Shown in pieces: positions 41,492 to 52,208 of a stretch of 64,000 nucleotides of DNA. The notes below the pieces were generated by a model. That model saw nothing but the letters and a program-made list of their open reading frames with translations, was not told the DNA's origin and ran no database searches. Both the position numbers and the translations under genes were made by a program. The stretch is from Cephalotus follicularis (Eukaryota; Streptophyta; Magnoliopsida; Oxalidales; Cephalotaceae): contig BDDD01006683.1 of NCBI GenBank assembly GCA_001972305.1, positions 1 to 64,000 of the forward strand, given 5' to 3'. Position 1 is the stretch's first letter. Every line of letters begins with the position of its first letter.

Positions 41492-43084
41492 CTACCTGCA
41501 CTCCTCGGTATCGTGCCTGTGGTCACGTTGGTACCGACAGTATTTCTCTAAGTCCCTCTTCTCTGCCGGGGACCTCAACTTCTCAGGCCACTGGAAATGG
41601 ACCTTATCTTGCTCCACAGCAAGTATTTTGGTGCGTGTGTCCAGGAGGGGGGCAAAGTTGTTGTAGGACGGGATTGGTACCCCTCCCCTGGATGAACTCT
41701 CACGTTTGGAGAGTTTATGTCTAAGGTCTTCCTTGGTCAATTCCGACCTTTCCTTCCTCTTCTCTTTCCTCTCGGGAACATTTCGTGAATGCTCCCCTTT
41801 CTCCTCCTGATGGCCTGACCAGGGTGTCTTTTGTTTCCTGGCTGCCATCTCTTCCTCGACGTTGACATATCTCTCTGCCCTTATCAGCAGGTCTGCCATG
41901 TCCACCGCGGGTTTCTTCAAAAGAGAGAAGGTGAAGGGAGAGTTACTCCTCAGCCCGTTGTTCAAAGCTGTCAGTGCAAAGGATGGCTCCAGATCTTTCA
42001 CTGTGAGAGATTCCTTGTTGAATCTGGTGAGGTAATCTCTCAGCGACTCATCTCTACCCTGCACTACATTGATCAGGTGCGTAGAGTTTCTCCTCTGCGC
42101 GGTGCTGTTGAGAAACTTGGTTACGAACAGTTCCGTAAACTGATCGAAGGTCTCCACCGAATCCTTTGCCAAGGTGAAATACCATGACTGCATAGCTCCA
42201 GTCAAGGTCGTAGGGAATCCTCGGCAAAGTGTCGCGTCCAAGGTTTGGTACATCCACATGGCTTGAATGTAAGAACGCACATGTTGGATGGGGTCCGTGG
42301 ACCCGTCATATTTGTCCAGGCTTGGGATCTGAAACCCGCTGGGAACATGCTCTGTCATGATCTCGGATGGGAAGGGGTGGGCGCTGATGTTGTGCACCTC
42401 GGATAGATGTCCCCCGTGTTGTTCCGCTCCTCGGAACCTTCTTTCCAACTCAGTAAGCTTTCTGTTCACCGATTGCTCCATATCCTCTATGTTCCTAGCC
42501 CTGCTAGAAACACGTGACCCTCCAGCCACTGTAGCTGGGGGGTCGACCCTGCTTCCTCGAGCCGTGCCAGCTCTGCCCGGGGCATCAGAGCGTACTTGTG
42601 CCTCCTCTACTCCTTTGGCTTCCTCCCGAGGATCTACATCCATGGCCTGGTGTTTAGGGCGCGTCCTCCTAGGATCGTTGGGTTGATCCCGGGCAGTCGA
42701 GAACTCTGCCCTCTGAGATCCATTGATCTCAGGTCTCCTCCCCAGGAGAATATTATCCCCTGACCGCCTTGGGGGTAGTCGGTCTCCCCTCAGTGGGTTT
42801 TTCCTGACACCTCATGGATGTCGTGTCTCCACCCCTAGTCTGCTGGGACCAGAAACTCCTCGGACCACTTGCGGGATAGGCCTGGCTTGCTGCTGGTGGG
42901 CCAAAGTAGTGACCAACAAATCGGTGAGGCGCTTCGTCCCTAAGACTAACTGATTGAGCTGCTCCCCTGTGACGGGAGCTTGCTCTTGGGCCACAGCTTG
43001 GACGGCATCTGGGAGAGGAGGTGTGATCTCCTGTTGTTGACTGCCTGTGGCTCCAGGCTGGTTGTTGTTCTTTCTCAGAGGCAT
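41492..43084 (-). pseudogene. G1 gag
   Basis: The start is MPLRKNNNQPGATGSQQQ, close to the primer-binding site. The capsid core reads DPIQHVRSYIQAMWMYQTLD, CRGFPTTLTGAMQSWYFTLA, then FVTKFLNSTAQRRNSTHLIN and GRDESLRDYLTRFNKESLTV. The knuckle-like block CRYQRDHRHDTEECRQLK is the C-H-H-C form typical of Tat gag. Together these give a full-length Tat gag layout with a Gln/Arg-rich linker before protease. Confidence 0.88.
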
Positions 43085-43129
43085 GATTGTTGATAGTTTT
43101 TTGCTGCGTTTCCCACAGACGGCGCCAAC
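43085..43129 (-). promoter_or_regulatory. G1 primer-binding site
   Basis: Read on the minus strand, the LTR end (CATCAACA) is followed by a one- to two-base spacer and TGGCGCCGTCTGTGGGAAA (about 43110-43128). This is the GGCGCCGT-type primer site widely seen in Tat/Athila elements, not an initiator-Met site. Confidence 0.8.
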
Positions 43130-44005
43130 TGTTGATGCAAAAATCCTTCCCTCAACAGTACCCCGCGTGTAAGGGCTTGATTTGTTTAGGGAAATGCTGT
43201 TTTAATGCTCTGAGATGAAGGTTGACGATGATTATAAGTGTTTTCCCTGCACAGAAGAGAAAACACGTTGAAGGTCCAGGAGGTTGTTCTCCCGGGGACA
43301 CTCCGACGCTCAAGTTAGGCTTTGCACAGAGAAAACAAGGTTCTTTCAGATGTAAAAATGGCTGACCTGAGATATGTCTTTGATTCTTGTATTTATAATG
43401 CTGGTTTGTAACTGTTTGAGTGTGAAATACGAAGGTGATAGCTGTCCCCTAAGGAAATGCCGAGGATCTCGGTATTTCCCTTATCTCCACCTGATTTGTC
43501 GCTACTTTCCTTGTAGGTAGTTTATTATATCTCATCTACCATATTTGGAAGAGGTGAATCCCTGGAAAGTATGCTGATTTTATGGCCTTGTCCAGCCGAG
43601 GACGAGGAGAGATAGATTCTCTTGTTATTTATCCACTTCAGGGTCTTCAACTTCAAAAGCTTCTTCAAGGGCTGGTGCCTGAAGCATTAGGTCCTCTGCC
43701 AAGCTGCCGAGAAAGAGATCTTTTACAGTGCAGTTGAGGAGGAGCCCATTGGCTAAGTCCTCGGCACTGATGTTGGAAATGAGGTCCTCGGCGCTTATCC
43801 CGAGGAGTGTGGATTCTACAACTCCACTAAAGGGTAGTTCCTCGGCACTGATGCCGAGGAGGATGTCTCCATCTGCTTCTCCTTCCAGGGCTTGATGAGC
43901 CTCCTCTGATCAGTATCCACGTAAACTTTAAAGTCCCTGGACACTTGGCTATGTCCGCGGAGGACACGTGTCATCCTTGATATAAATTAATTTTTCCCCA
44001 TATCA
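43130..44005 (-). repeat. G1 5' LTR
   Basis: This is the 876-bp partner of 32640-33513, with a TATA-like 'tatttataatg' on the plus strand and the same hairpin and G-box features (ACACGTGT at 43964-43971). The TATAT target copy follows at 44006-44010. Confidence 0.92.
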
Positions 44006-44280
44006 TATATAAACATTGCTTTGTTTATAACCAGTGAACCTAGTTTTATCGTTGTTAATGTCTACTACCTTGCAATGAGATTTTTCAAAAACAACTCTAT
44101 AACCCTTGTCACATAATTGACTAATGTTCAAGAGGTTATGTTTGAGTCCATTAACATATAATAAATTATTTATTTGGGTAGAATCATTACTTATGGAGCC
44201 AATTCCTTCAATTTTTTCTTTTGCATTATCTCTAAAGGAAACTTATCCTCCATTCTTTGGCTTCAAGGTGATAAATTAAA
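44006..44280 (-). pseudogene. copia protease/pre-integrase relic (SIRE type), minus strand
   Basis: This is the continuation of the SIRE-type sequence cut by G1. The minus strand carries the region equivalent to 14104-14400 of the other SIRE element (NLLSISQLCDKG-like block; DNAKEKIEGIGS-like protease block). The plus-strand RT of the same family begins immediately to the right, so orientation switches here. Confidence 0.7.
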
Positions 44281-44289
44281 CTTTTTTTT

Positions 44290-45235
44290 AAAAAAAAAAA
44301 AGGAAATGATTTGATTGTAGAACAAATTTATGTTGATAATATTATTTTTGGTTCCATTAACAAATCCATGTGTAAGGATTTTTCTCATATTATGAAAGCT
44401 AAGTTTGAAATAAGTATGATGAGAGAATTAAACTTCTTTATTGAACTACAAACCAACCAATCTAAAGATGGAATTTTCATCAATCAATCAAAGCATACGA
44501 AAGATTTACTCAAAACGTTTGGAATGGAAACATCAAAGGTAAGTAAAATTCCTATGAGTGCATCTTCAAAGCTAGACAATGATGAAAAAGGTAAATCAGT
44601 GGATCAAAAGTTTTATAGAAGTATGAAAGGATCTTTACTGTATTTAAATCTGTTCCTAAAGAATCTCATCTTTTTGCTGTAAAAAAAGATTTTTAAGTAT
44701 CTAGCATGTACGCCTGCCTTGGGCCTTTGGTATTCCAGAGATTCTTACTTTGAATTGTATGTTTACTCGGATGCTGATTTTGGTAACTATAAGGTAGATC
44801 GTAAGAGTATTAATAGCTCATGTCAATTTTTTTGGAAATATGCTTATATCTTGATATAATAAAAAGCAAAATTCGGTATGTAGCTTTTTCTACTACCAAA
44901 ACTGAGCATATTGCTGTTGAAAGTTGTTATGCTCAAGTATTATGGATGATGCAACAACTTTCTGATTTTGGTTTTATTTTTGAAAATATTCCTATTAAAA
45001 TTGACAATACTAATTTTATTTGTTTATCTAAAAATCTTGTTCATCATTCTAGAACTAAGCATAGTGATATAAGATATCACTTCATACGGGATCATATTGA
45101 AAATGAACATGTGTCTTTAATATATGTTTCAACTGAAAAATCAAATTGCTGCTATTTTTACAAAGCCTCTTGATGAGAACAACTTTTCAAATTTTAGAAG
45201 AGAACTTGGTTTGTGTGTAATTGATGATTGATCAT
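44290..45235 (+). pseudogene. SIRE-type reverse transcriptase C-terminal half and RNase H relic
   Basis: The RT part has the region of the catalytic box (EQIYVDNIIFGSINKSM), then MRELNFFIELQTNQSKDGIF and INQSKHTKDLLKTFGMETSK. The RNase H part has KIRYVAFSTTKTEHIAVESC, then KIDNTNFICLSKNLVHHSRT and KHSDIRYHFIRDHIE, followed by a TKPLDENNF-type end near 45165. The stretch is decayed and belongs to the 27904-46975 element. Confidence 0.85.
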
Positions 45236-45289
45236 TTTATGCCTTTTTTACTCTCTCTAAAATAGGGGGAAAATAGAATAATTAGTTGT

Positions 45290-45724
45290 TTTTAATTTTA
45301 ATTTTAGAATATAATTGACTGAATCTGAATGAACATCTAGTTGATGCTGAATAGTTAAGAAATAGTAAGTGAATGATGAATACTGAATAGATAAAATAGT
45401 TTGATAACTGTGCTGATTAAAAGATCTGAATATGTATAATTTCTCATTTAGACCTTCTAAGCTATATATTAAAGAATATGTTATTTTATAAAAATTAGAG
45501 TAAACTATAAATGTTGGTTATTATGAGGATATTTTTGTCCAAATAGTCAATCAGCACTTCCTTTTATCTACGAAGTGATGTAAATAATGCTTTTTGGATA
45601 AGAAGTAATAAGTGATATTCAGTGTTTATTTAAAAACTCAAACAAATACACTTATTGGATCTTTCACTTATCCATCCAACATAAGCAATAATAAGCACTT
45701 CAATAAGTGCAAACAAATGGGCCC
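45290..45724. mobile_element. possible hAT-like MITE next to the second SIRE LTR
   Basis: The AT-rich block ends 'aataagtgcaaacaaatgggccc' and contains alternating 'acttattgg', 'aataagcact' and 'gaagtgatgtaaataatgc' words. This composition is typical of plant hAT-family MITEs that end in 'gggcccgtttgt.tgcactt'. It occupies the place where the first ~70 bp of the SIRE LTR would be. The opposite terminus was not identified. Confidence 0.4.
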
Positions 45725-46975
45725 TAAGTCAATAATGCATTCATGGTTAAATATTTAGTAACAAAAATAAGAAAAGGACTTCAAATCTGCACAGTATTGA
45801 AATAAACCAATACAGTCGACGTTATTGCCAATAAAGTCAGCGTGATAGGTTTTCTTTGTGACTTGTGCAGGAAGAAAGTATGAACAAGGCAACGTCTTGA
45901 ATAATTCAGTTGACGTTCAATGCAAGTCAAGTCAAATCGAAGAGACTTAGTCGACGTTTTAGCTTCATCAATCGACGCGGAGAATTTATTTTTTGGAAGA
46001 GGGTTTTTGAGAATAAGGACGATGCTTTTGAACAATTAAGGTGACATGTTGGGAAAAATCAAGACCAAGTCGACGTATGGACCAATAACTGCTATGTTCT
46101 AGACATATGCAAAAACAAGTCAACGTCCAAACAAACAAAAGTGACATTTTTATGGTCAAAGCTAAAGTCATAATTGAGACAAATCAACAGTATATGACAT
46201 GTTAGAATTCATTCAACGTTTTAGTCAATAAAGTCTACGCCCTGGAGTTGGTTTCAAGTTTACGGCTAGTTAACAAAAAGCTACAATCTTGGGATTGTTG
46301 TACACGCTCCTAACGGCTACAAGATTGATTTTTCAGCTATAAAAAGGCATATCCATACGTATTCTAACATCAAGCAACCAATAGAAACATCTGATTAAAA
46401 TATTCAAGCAAATTTCTCAAGTTTCTCTCAAAATAGCTTAGTCACTCAAAAGAACTTAAATATTCTTGTTTTATAATCTAAGTGATAAGACTGAGCTTTA
46501 GTTTACATACTTGACTTAGTTTACATACTTGACTTATTGTGAGGTCATTTACATTGTAAAAAGCTATTGAAAACATCTGCAATTGTAATCAAGAGTGGTG
46601 TGCTCTTGAAAGCTTCTAGATGTGAGGTTGCTTAGTGATTGAGTGAATTACTGAAGTGTTAAGGTGTTTGATTTACACCCGAAACTCAAATCAAGGATTG
46701 TATTCGGGAGGAATACTAACGAAATCTCAAGGGGAAGCCTTGGGGAATGGACATTAGCAAAGAGATTGGCCGAATCACTATAAATTGTGTTTGCATCTCT
46801 CTATCCTTAATTTCTTTTAATTTTCTGTTGGTGTGATTGATATATGCTTGATTAATCTTATTTTTATATTTGTTTAAGTTCTTGGTACTTATTTTTCTTC
46901 ATCATCTTGGTTTAATTTGTTAAAATGGGAAAAAGTTCACATATTCATAGAATATACAATTTACCCCTCTTGTAT
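45725..46975 (+). repeat. 3' LTR of the SIRE-like plus-strand element
   Basis: It aligns by eye with 27960-29189 from 'agtcaataat.ca' onward. It continues to 'atacaatttacccctcttgtattttctct', the usual SIRE LTR tail (read CAATT.ACCCC.CTTGTATT). The motif array 45815-46250 (agtcgacgttattgcc, agtcgacgttttagc, atcgacgcggag, agtcgacgtatgg) parallels 28070-28495 but is better preserved. Confidence 0.75.
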
Positions 46976-48145
46976 TTTCTCTCAAGCCCAAAGGTGGTGA
47001 AAATCTAATCAGAGGGAACAGATGGATGTGTGTAACCATTGCTCAACATGCATGACTAAGGTCACGAGGTCGCTTTAATAGGAGTAGTACATTACAATCA
47101 ATCAATCAGTGTCAATCGCCAATAGGCGGTGAACGTCTAACTAGAGGGAACAGATGATTGTACAATCAACGCCTAGCTTCTTGACTAGAGATCACTAAAG
47201 CGCCTATGGTCATGATCAATTAATCAATTAGTCATCAACACGACTGCACAATCGTTCAGTACGACCGGTGGATTGATGGGTGGATCGTAGTCCAATAAGT
47301 CGATCAATCTATCGGTCAATGAATCAGTTAGCCAGTCATGTCAATTGATAGTGTTGTACAATAAATCGATCTATCAAAAGATCATGACTTGTCTAACCAG
47401 GTAGAAAACAATTTTACAAAGGCTTGAGTGATCTCAGGTGCGATCTGGTCAAACAGTCATTTTGAAAATGGTTTAAAAGTGGAAAACAAGGCTACTAAGC
47501 GGCAACGCTGTAAGTTCAAGCTTCGGCACTTAATGCCTTCATTAAGTTTTGTAAAACATACACTAAACGGCAATGCCCAAACTTAAGCGTCGGTGCTTAG
47601 CATCAGCGCATAAACCCAGGAATGAACCCAGGTTAAGCAACGACGCTTGAACTCTAAGCTTCAGTGCTTAGGTCGAGCATCATCTAGTATTCAATATGTG
47701 ATTGGTCTAAGCAGTGACACCCATGGGTAAAGCGTCGGCGCTTAGACAGAAGAGAACATGGTCTGTTCTTATCAAAGTATCGATTTCAATCCAATCTTTT
47801 GGCAAATCAATCCAATGTCTAATACAATCATTTCAATCAATTTCAGTCAATACAATCAATCAATAACAATTTATATGTGTATAATTTTATGCGTTTTAGG
47901 TAGAGAAAATCTACCAAGTGCTTTGAAGTTTATGGTTGATCAATCTGTCAGAAAATGGAGGTTAGACTCAAGTATAAATATCCACTGATCTTGCAAGCTT
48001 TAACACGTGTTCTTGCTGTACTAAAAGCTCAATCATTCCCCTTTTGTTGCTGTGGAGGATCAACAATTAGAGAGAGAGGAAGAGAGGTATATGTTGTGTA
48101 TTTTTTGTGAAGAAGATGAAGAGATAATGAGAGGGGGGTGAGAAC

Positions 48146-48148
<3 letters not shown>
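46976..48148. other. unclassified LTR-like region with diverged repeats and GCGTCGGCGCTTA words
   Basis: No protein domain is visible on either strand. Two diverged copies of a ~125-bp unit (about 46995 and 47120; 'ctaa.cagagggaacagatg' in each) open the region. At 47500-47750 is a further array of palindromic words (aagcggcaacgctgtaag, ttaagcgtcggtgcttag, aagcgtcggcgcttag), similar to the gypsy LTR array at 2090-2335. This suggests a gypsy LTR fragment. The frame 47758-47988 has no signature. Confidence 0.45.

Positions 48149-48196
<48 letters not shown>
48149..48196. repeat. (GA)24 microsatellite
   Basis: This is an uninterrupted GA dinucleotide run of about 48 bp, preceded by a looser GA-rich tract from 48070. 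It lies in non-coding LTR-like sequence. Confidence 0.97.
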
Positions 48197-48199
<3 letters not shown>

Positions 48200-48370
48200 G
48201 AGAGATTTTGTGTGTGTTAGAGCAAGAAGGCTGGCCTATAAAGGAAATCATGTGGCCAAAATATCAATTCACAACATGTGGTCTACAATGATCATGGCTC
48301 TACACTCTCGAAACTCAACTCAACATACTCGAACGATAATAGAAATGCATATGTATAATCAATAGAGTAG

Positions 48371-48891
48371 GGATGAGTATAAAATACTCCAATCCATTCA
48401 ATAACAGTACAGTACAATACGGTACAGTAGTACAATAAAATACAATACATAGCTCATGTCATTACATTACTCCCTATGGTTAGGCGACGTACTTAAGTTT
48501 CACCAACACATGATATCTTACACACAAAATATCAAGTGGTGGCTCAGGTCTAAGGACCACTTACACAACTGCAATACAAAATACTTGTTTGACAAGTAAA
48601 ACTCCTTACACGAGTTCTTACTGTGAGTCACTTCAGTACAACTCATAAAATTATGAGCACCCACATGTATGCCATATAGTTACTACATGATGACTTGTGA
48701 GATCAGTCGACCTCTTCAATGAGTGAGTATACAACGTGCTAGTCTAACTGGATTATATATATACAGTGTATATAATCCCACAACTAGAAATGTTCTAGAA
48801 TAAATCTTACAAATGTTCTAAGTCTCACAACATGATCTCATCATAGTCTTAGTCATCATACTTTATTCTATGGACACTCATTCATTATAAA
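48371..48891 (-). mobile_element. copia-like leader/LTR remnant, split by a young Retand-family copy
   Basis: The sequence has the character of long non-coding leaders of copia elements, like 20829-23085 ('catatagttactacatgatgacttgtgag', 'actcataaaattatgagcacccacatgtatgcc'). It breaks at 48891, where the short Retand-family element starts, and continues at 51035 with similar AT-rich sequence. Assignment rests on resemblance only. Confidence 0.4.
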
Positions 48892-49694
48892 TGATAGAGG
48901 AAAAATATGCTTATAATATCAAGGACACGTGTCCATTCCACACTTGACCAACTGTCCATGGGAGATTAGAGGCTTATTAGCAAAGCGTGCCGAGGAGCTC
49001 ACTCATGACAAAGAATCGTCATCTCGGACCAAGAGCCAAGGATTATTACTTTTCGAAGACAACACTCTGAGACCACAAGTCCGAGAACACTCCTCAGACT
49101 CGAAGGCGAAAGATCATATTCACGGTGCGAGGGCCGAGGACTCCCTCGGCCCAAAGTACCTATCGGGTGGAGAACAGGAGATACGGACTCCTGTTTACAG
49201 AAGCTGAGGACCTCTTCCTCGGACGAACTCATATTTGTTCCATCCTCGGAACCACAGCAGAGACCCTCTTTCCTCTGCAGACATGCCACAACCAATATCA
49301 TCCTATAATGGAGGACCTCAACCTTATCTACGGGATAAGGAGATTATCTTCACCAGATTCCATGGGATCCGTACCTATCCAAACAAAGAGTTAGAGTTCA
49401 AGTCAACTACTACTAAAGGAAAGTAGCTACAATATAGGCGGAGATAAGGGAATGTCCGAGATCCTCGGCACTTCCTAGGGGATAACGATCAGATCCGATT
49501 CACACGCTCAATCAGTTACAAAAATCCACTATAAATACAAGTTCAACATACTGAACAAAGGTCAGCAATTTTTACATTCAAGAGAGTTCAATATTTCATC
49601 TGCACTTGACTAACTTGAGCGTCGGAGTGTCCCCGGGAGAACAACCTCCTGGACTTCCACCATTGTCGTTACTTGTGCAGGTGTCCGAGATCAG
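48892..49694 (+). repeat. E3 left LTR
   Basis: It carries the 12-bp palindrome GGACACGTGTCC (48923-48934, G-box/ABRE core CACGTG), a TATA-like 'tataaatacaag' near 49532, and the 'cgtcggagtgtccccgggag' block shared (reverse) with G1 LTRs. Confidence 0.85.
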
Positions 49695-50131
49695 TTTCCT
49701 AAGTGAAGAACCAAGGCTTTTATAGGCCCTTTCCTCGGATCCTAGCCATCCACCTCACATCAGATCCAACGGTGGGAAGTCTGACCATCAAATCAAGCGC
49801 GGGAAACGAAAAGGCAGATGAGGGAATTGCTCTGAGCATGACACGTGTAAAGCGTATTTAATACGCAACTTAAAGGATAATCATAACGGTTCAATACTCG
49901 AGATCTGTTAATGGCTGTGAAGGCAGACCAAAGGCCAAGAGTTAGGTCTCGGCTCAAGCAGACTATGTCATGCGTCAGAGGAGCCACCAAGACAATGCTC
50001 TCGTCCTCGACCAATTTGTATAAGCAAGAACTACCCAGAAGTATTGCAGAGGAGTTTTGTCTGGGCCACGGCTCTCAACTCTGGTCCTCCTCCTCTGACC
50101 AAGCTCAGAGAACAAGGACCAGGGGGGCATA

Positions 50132-51029
50132 TGATGGAGGAAAAATATGTTTATAATATCAAGGACACGTGTCCATTCCACACTTGACCAACTGTCCATG
50201 GGAGATTAGAGGCTTATTAGCAAAGCGTGCCGAGGAGCTCACTCATGGCAAAGAATCGCCATCTCGGACCAAGAGCCAAGGATTATTACTTTTCGAAGAC
50301 AACACTCTGAGACCACAAGTCCGAGAACACTCCTCGGACTCGAAGGCGAAAGATCATATTCACGGTGCGAGGGCCGAGGACTCCCTCGGCCCAAAGTACC
50401 TATCGGGTGGAGAACAGGAGATACGGTCTCCTGTTTACAGAAGCTGAGGACCTCTTCCTCGGACGAACTCATATTTGTTCCATCCTCGGAACCATAGCAG
50501 AGACCCTCTTTCCTCTGCAGACATGCCACAACCAATATCATCCTATAATGGAGGAACTCAACCTTATCTACGGGATAAGGAGATTATCTTCACCAGATTC
50601 CATGGGATCCGTACCTATCCAAACAAAGAGTTAGAGTTCAAGTCAACTACTACTAAAGGAAAGTAGCTACAATATAGGCGGAGATAAGGGAATGTCCGAG
50701 ATCCTCGGCACTTCCTAGGGGATAACGATCAGATCCGATTCACACGCTCAATCAGTTACAAAAATCCACTATAAATACAAGTTCAACATACTGAACAAAG
50801 GTCAGCAATTTTTACATTCAAGAGAGTTCAATATTTCATCTGCACTTGACTAACTTGAGCGTCGGAGTGTCCCCGGGAGAACAACCTCCTGGACTTCCAC
50901 CATTGTCGTTACTTGTGCAGGTGTCCGAGATCAGTTTTTTCCTCCAGGCATCAGTGACAAAGCGTTTCTCTTAACAAATCAAAGTCCTCCACGTAGGATA
51001 CTGTTGAGAGAAGGATTTCTGTATCAACA
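50132..51029 (+). repeat. E3 right LTR
   Basis: About 99 per cent identical by eye to the left LTR over their shared length, including GGACACGTGTCC (50163-50174). It ends with 'ggatttctgtatcaaca', the reverse complement of the TGTTGATGCA start of G1 and G2 LTRs. Confidence 0.88.
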
Positions 51030-51034
51030 ATAAA

Positions 51035-51560
51035 TATATAAATGTAAATGAATAATTACCATTGATTAATAAGAACATCATTTTATTGAACTTTATTACA
51101 AATTATTTTTATTATAAGATAACCTAATTTGTACAACTTATTCTTAACATTTTCTACCATCATGGAGGACCCTAAGTCGTAAACTCACAAGGTTATGGTA
51201 CATATGTGTGAGATTTCCAATGTCTCATTGAGAAAGAACACTATTAACTTGGGAAGCAGACACTATGGGAATGGCCTAAGGACCAACCATGGGAATAAGG
51301 TCAGATGGTGTAACAATTGCTATCGGCCTCTCAATTGTCTCCCTTCAAGAACGTACAATTCCCTCAGCCTCTTCCTTTTTTGATAGCGTAGAGGTGCGTT
51401 TCACCCTAGCCATTCTACGAATGAAATGTGAGCTCTCCTATTTGCTTTACACAAAGACTACTACAGAGCGACTGGATTTGAGGGGTAGTGAAGGCCTAAC
51501 AGTCAGTTCCAAATCCCGTAGGAAAGAAGAGGGAGCATCAAACAAATCTATCTAATTCTA
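51035..51560. other. continuation of the copia-like remnant, then unassigned sequence
   Basis: 51035-51130 is very AT-rich and continues the sequence left of E3. From 51170 on, composition rises in GC, and short open frames (51195-51383 and 51289-51555, plus strand) appear without recognisable domains. The minus strand near 51400 gives MARVKRTSTLSKKEEAEG, which I cannot place. Confidence 0.3.
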
Positions 51561-51989
51561 AGGGGAGGATCAGATAACGACAAAGGGGAAGAAAAATTGG
51601 AAGTGTTAATGAATTTACTACTAACAATCCTCCAATTAAGTTTTGAATTCTGAATGGAGGAATAAGAGGACATGGGGTATGTGATGTGGGTAAAAACAAC
51701 CTTCTAGTAAGATAACAACACATAGCTCGGAAGGGCAAAGTATCCAAATGGCGCCAATAACGAAATTAGAATAAGTAGTGAGAGAGGGAAGTCTGACATG
51801 AGATGAGGATGCCACCTTCATAACGGCCAAATTTTCTGTTTTAATAATAATCTAATAAAATTTTTTGTTTTAAAATGCAATAAACCCCAAATTTTTATTA
51901 ACTATCAATTTAAATATAGCATCAACCCAAAACCATCCAATTCCTTCTCTCCCTTTGTTTGTTCATCCCACACAGCAAACCGCTCTTCT
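51561..51989. other. unassigned AT-rich stretch
   Basis: Overlapping short minus-strand frames here (51538-51747 and 51636-51830) are rich in Leu/Pro/Cys. They do not match a family I know and look accidental. Nothing else is seen. Confidence 0.4.
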
Positions 51990-52208
51990 ATGCACTCTCT
52001 CGCCATAGCATCTCCAAGACACCATAGAATGAGCACAAGCCAACACCGACAACAAAACCAAAACCCAAACCCAAAACCAATCCCTCCCTTTGACAAATCC
52101 CCCAAACCCCACTCCTATGCGCCCTTGAATCCTCCATCATCCCCAATCCCCACATATCCAGCAATCATAGAAATATTCCAATTAAAAATTTCTCTGTTCG
52201 GCATTTGA
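51990..52208 (+). CDS. hypothetical Pro/Asn/Gln-rich 5' exon or small ORF
   Basis: A 72-codon frame starts MHSLAIASPRHHRMSTSQHR, followed by a Gln/Asn/Pro-rich run (NQNPNPKPIPPFDKSPKPHS) and PLNPPSSPIPTYPAI. A pyrimidine-rich leader (ccttctctccctttg) and higher GC than its surroundings make it look like the first exon of a host gene. However, I find no credible downstream exon, donor site or homologue. It could equally be chance coding in a CA/CCA-rich stretch. Confidence 0.25.
   Translation: MHSLAIASPRHHRMSTSQHRQQNQNPNPKPIPPFDKSPKPHSYAPLNPPSSPIPTYPAIIEIFQLKISLFGI

Larger units (their letters stand above)
32640..44005 (-). mobile_element. G1: Tat/Retand-like Ty3/gypsy element with antisense gene, 11.4 kb
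   Basis: The element is complete-ended. The LTRs are 32640-33513 and 43130-44005 (TGTTGATGC...CATATCA), flanked by TATAT. Minus-strand gag-pol occupies 43084 down to about 37440, in the order gag, protease, RT, RNase H, second (archaeal-type) RNase H, integrase. The second RNase H marks the Tat lineage. Between pol and the 3' LTR lies a plus-strand gene set (34135-36590), as described for Retand-type elements. The LTRs differ by roughly 4-5 per cent by eye, about one to three million years at commonly used plant rates. The copy is broken (about half a dozen breaks in gag-pol). It is inserted in SIRE-type integrase. Confidence 0.92.
27904..46975 (+). mobile_element. SIRE-like Ty1/copia element carrying a LINE piece and the G1 gypsy element
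   Basis: The plus-strand LTR at 27904-29189 is followed by TGGTATTAGAGC (29192-29203), a variant initiator-Met tRNA primer site. Then come gag (29249-30210) and protease (about 30335-30560). RT and RNase H lie at 44290-45235, and the second LTR at about 45725-46975. Integrase and pre-integrase sequence of the same family (31845-32392 and 44006-44280) reads on the opposite strand, so the copy is rearranged. It has been interrupted by a LINE 3' end and by G1. The copy is broken in several places and probably a few million years old, since its LTRs differ clearly by eye. No matching target duplication was found at its borders. Confidence 0.75.
48892..51029 (+). mobile_element. E3: short, young Retand-family copy, target duplication ATAAA
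   Basis: Left LTR from TGATAGAGGAAAAA (48892) to about 49694; right LTR from TGATGGAGGAAAAA (50132) to TCAACA (51029). ATAAA flanks both ends (48887-48891, 51030-51034). The orientation is opposite to G1 and G2. The short internal part (about 49695-50131) is the reverse of the antisense-promoter region of G1 (33514-34000). No gag-pol is present, so the copy is broken. The two LTRs differ at only about 8 of 800 compared positions, suggesting under half a million years, the youngest element here. Confidence 0.88.

Noticed and set aside
48121-48251. Ser/Leu- or Arg/Glu-repeat peptides
   Set aside because: Translation of the (GA)n microsatellite only.
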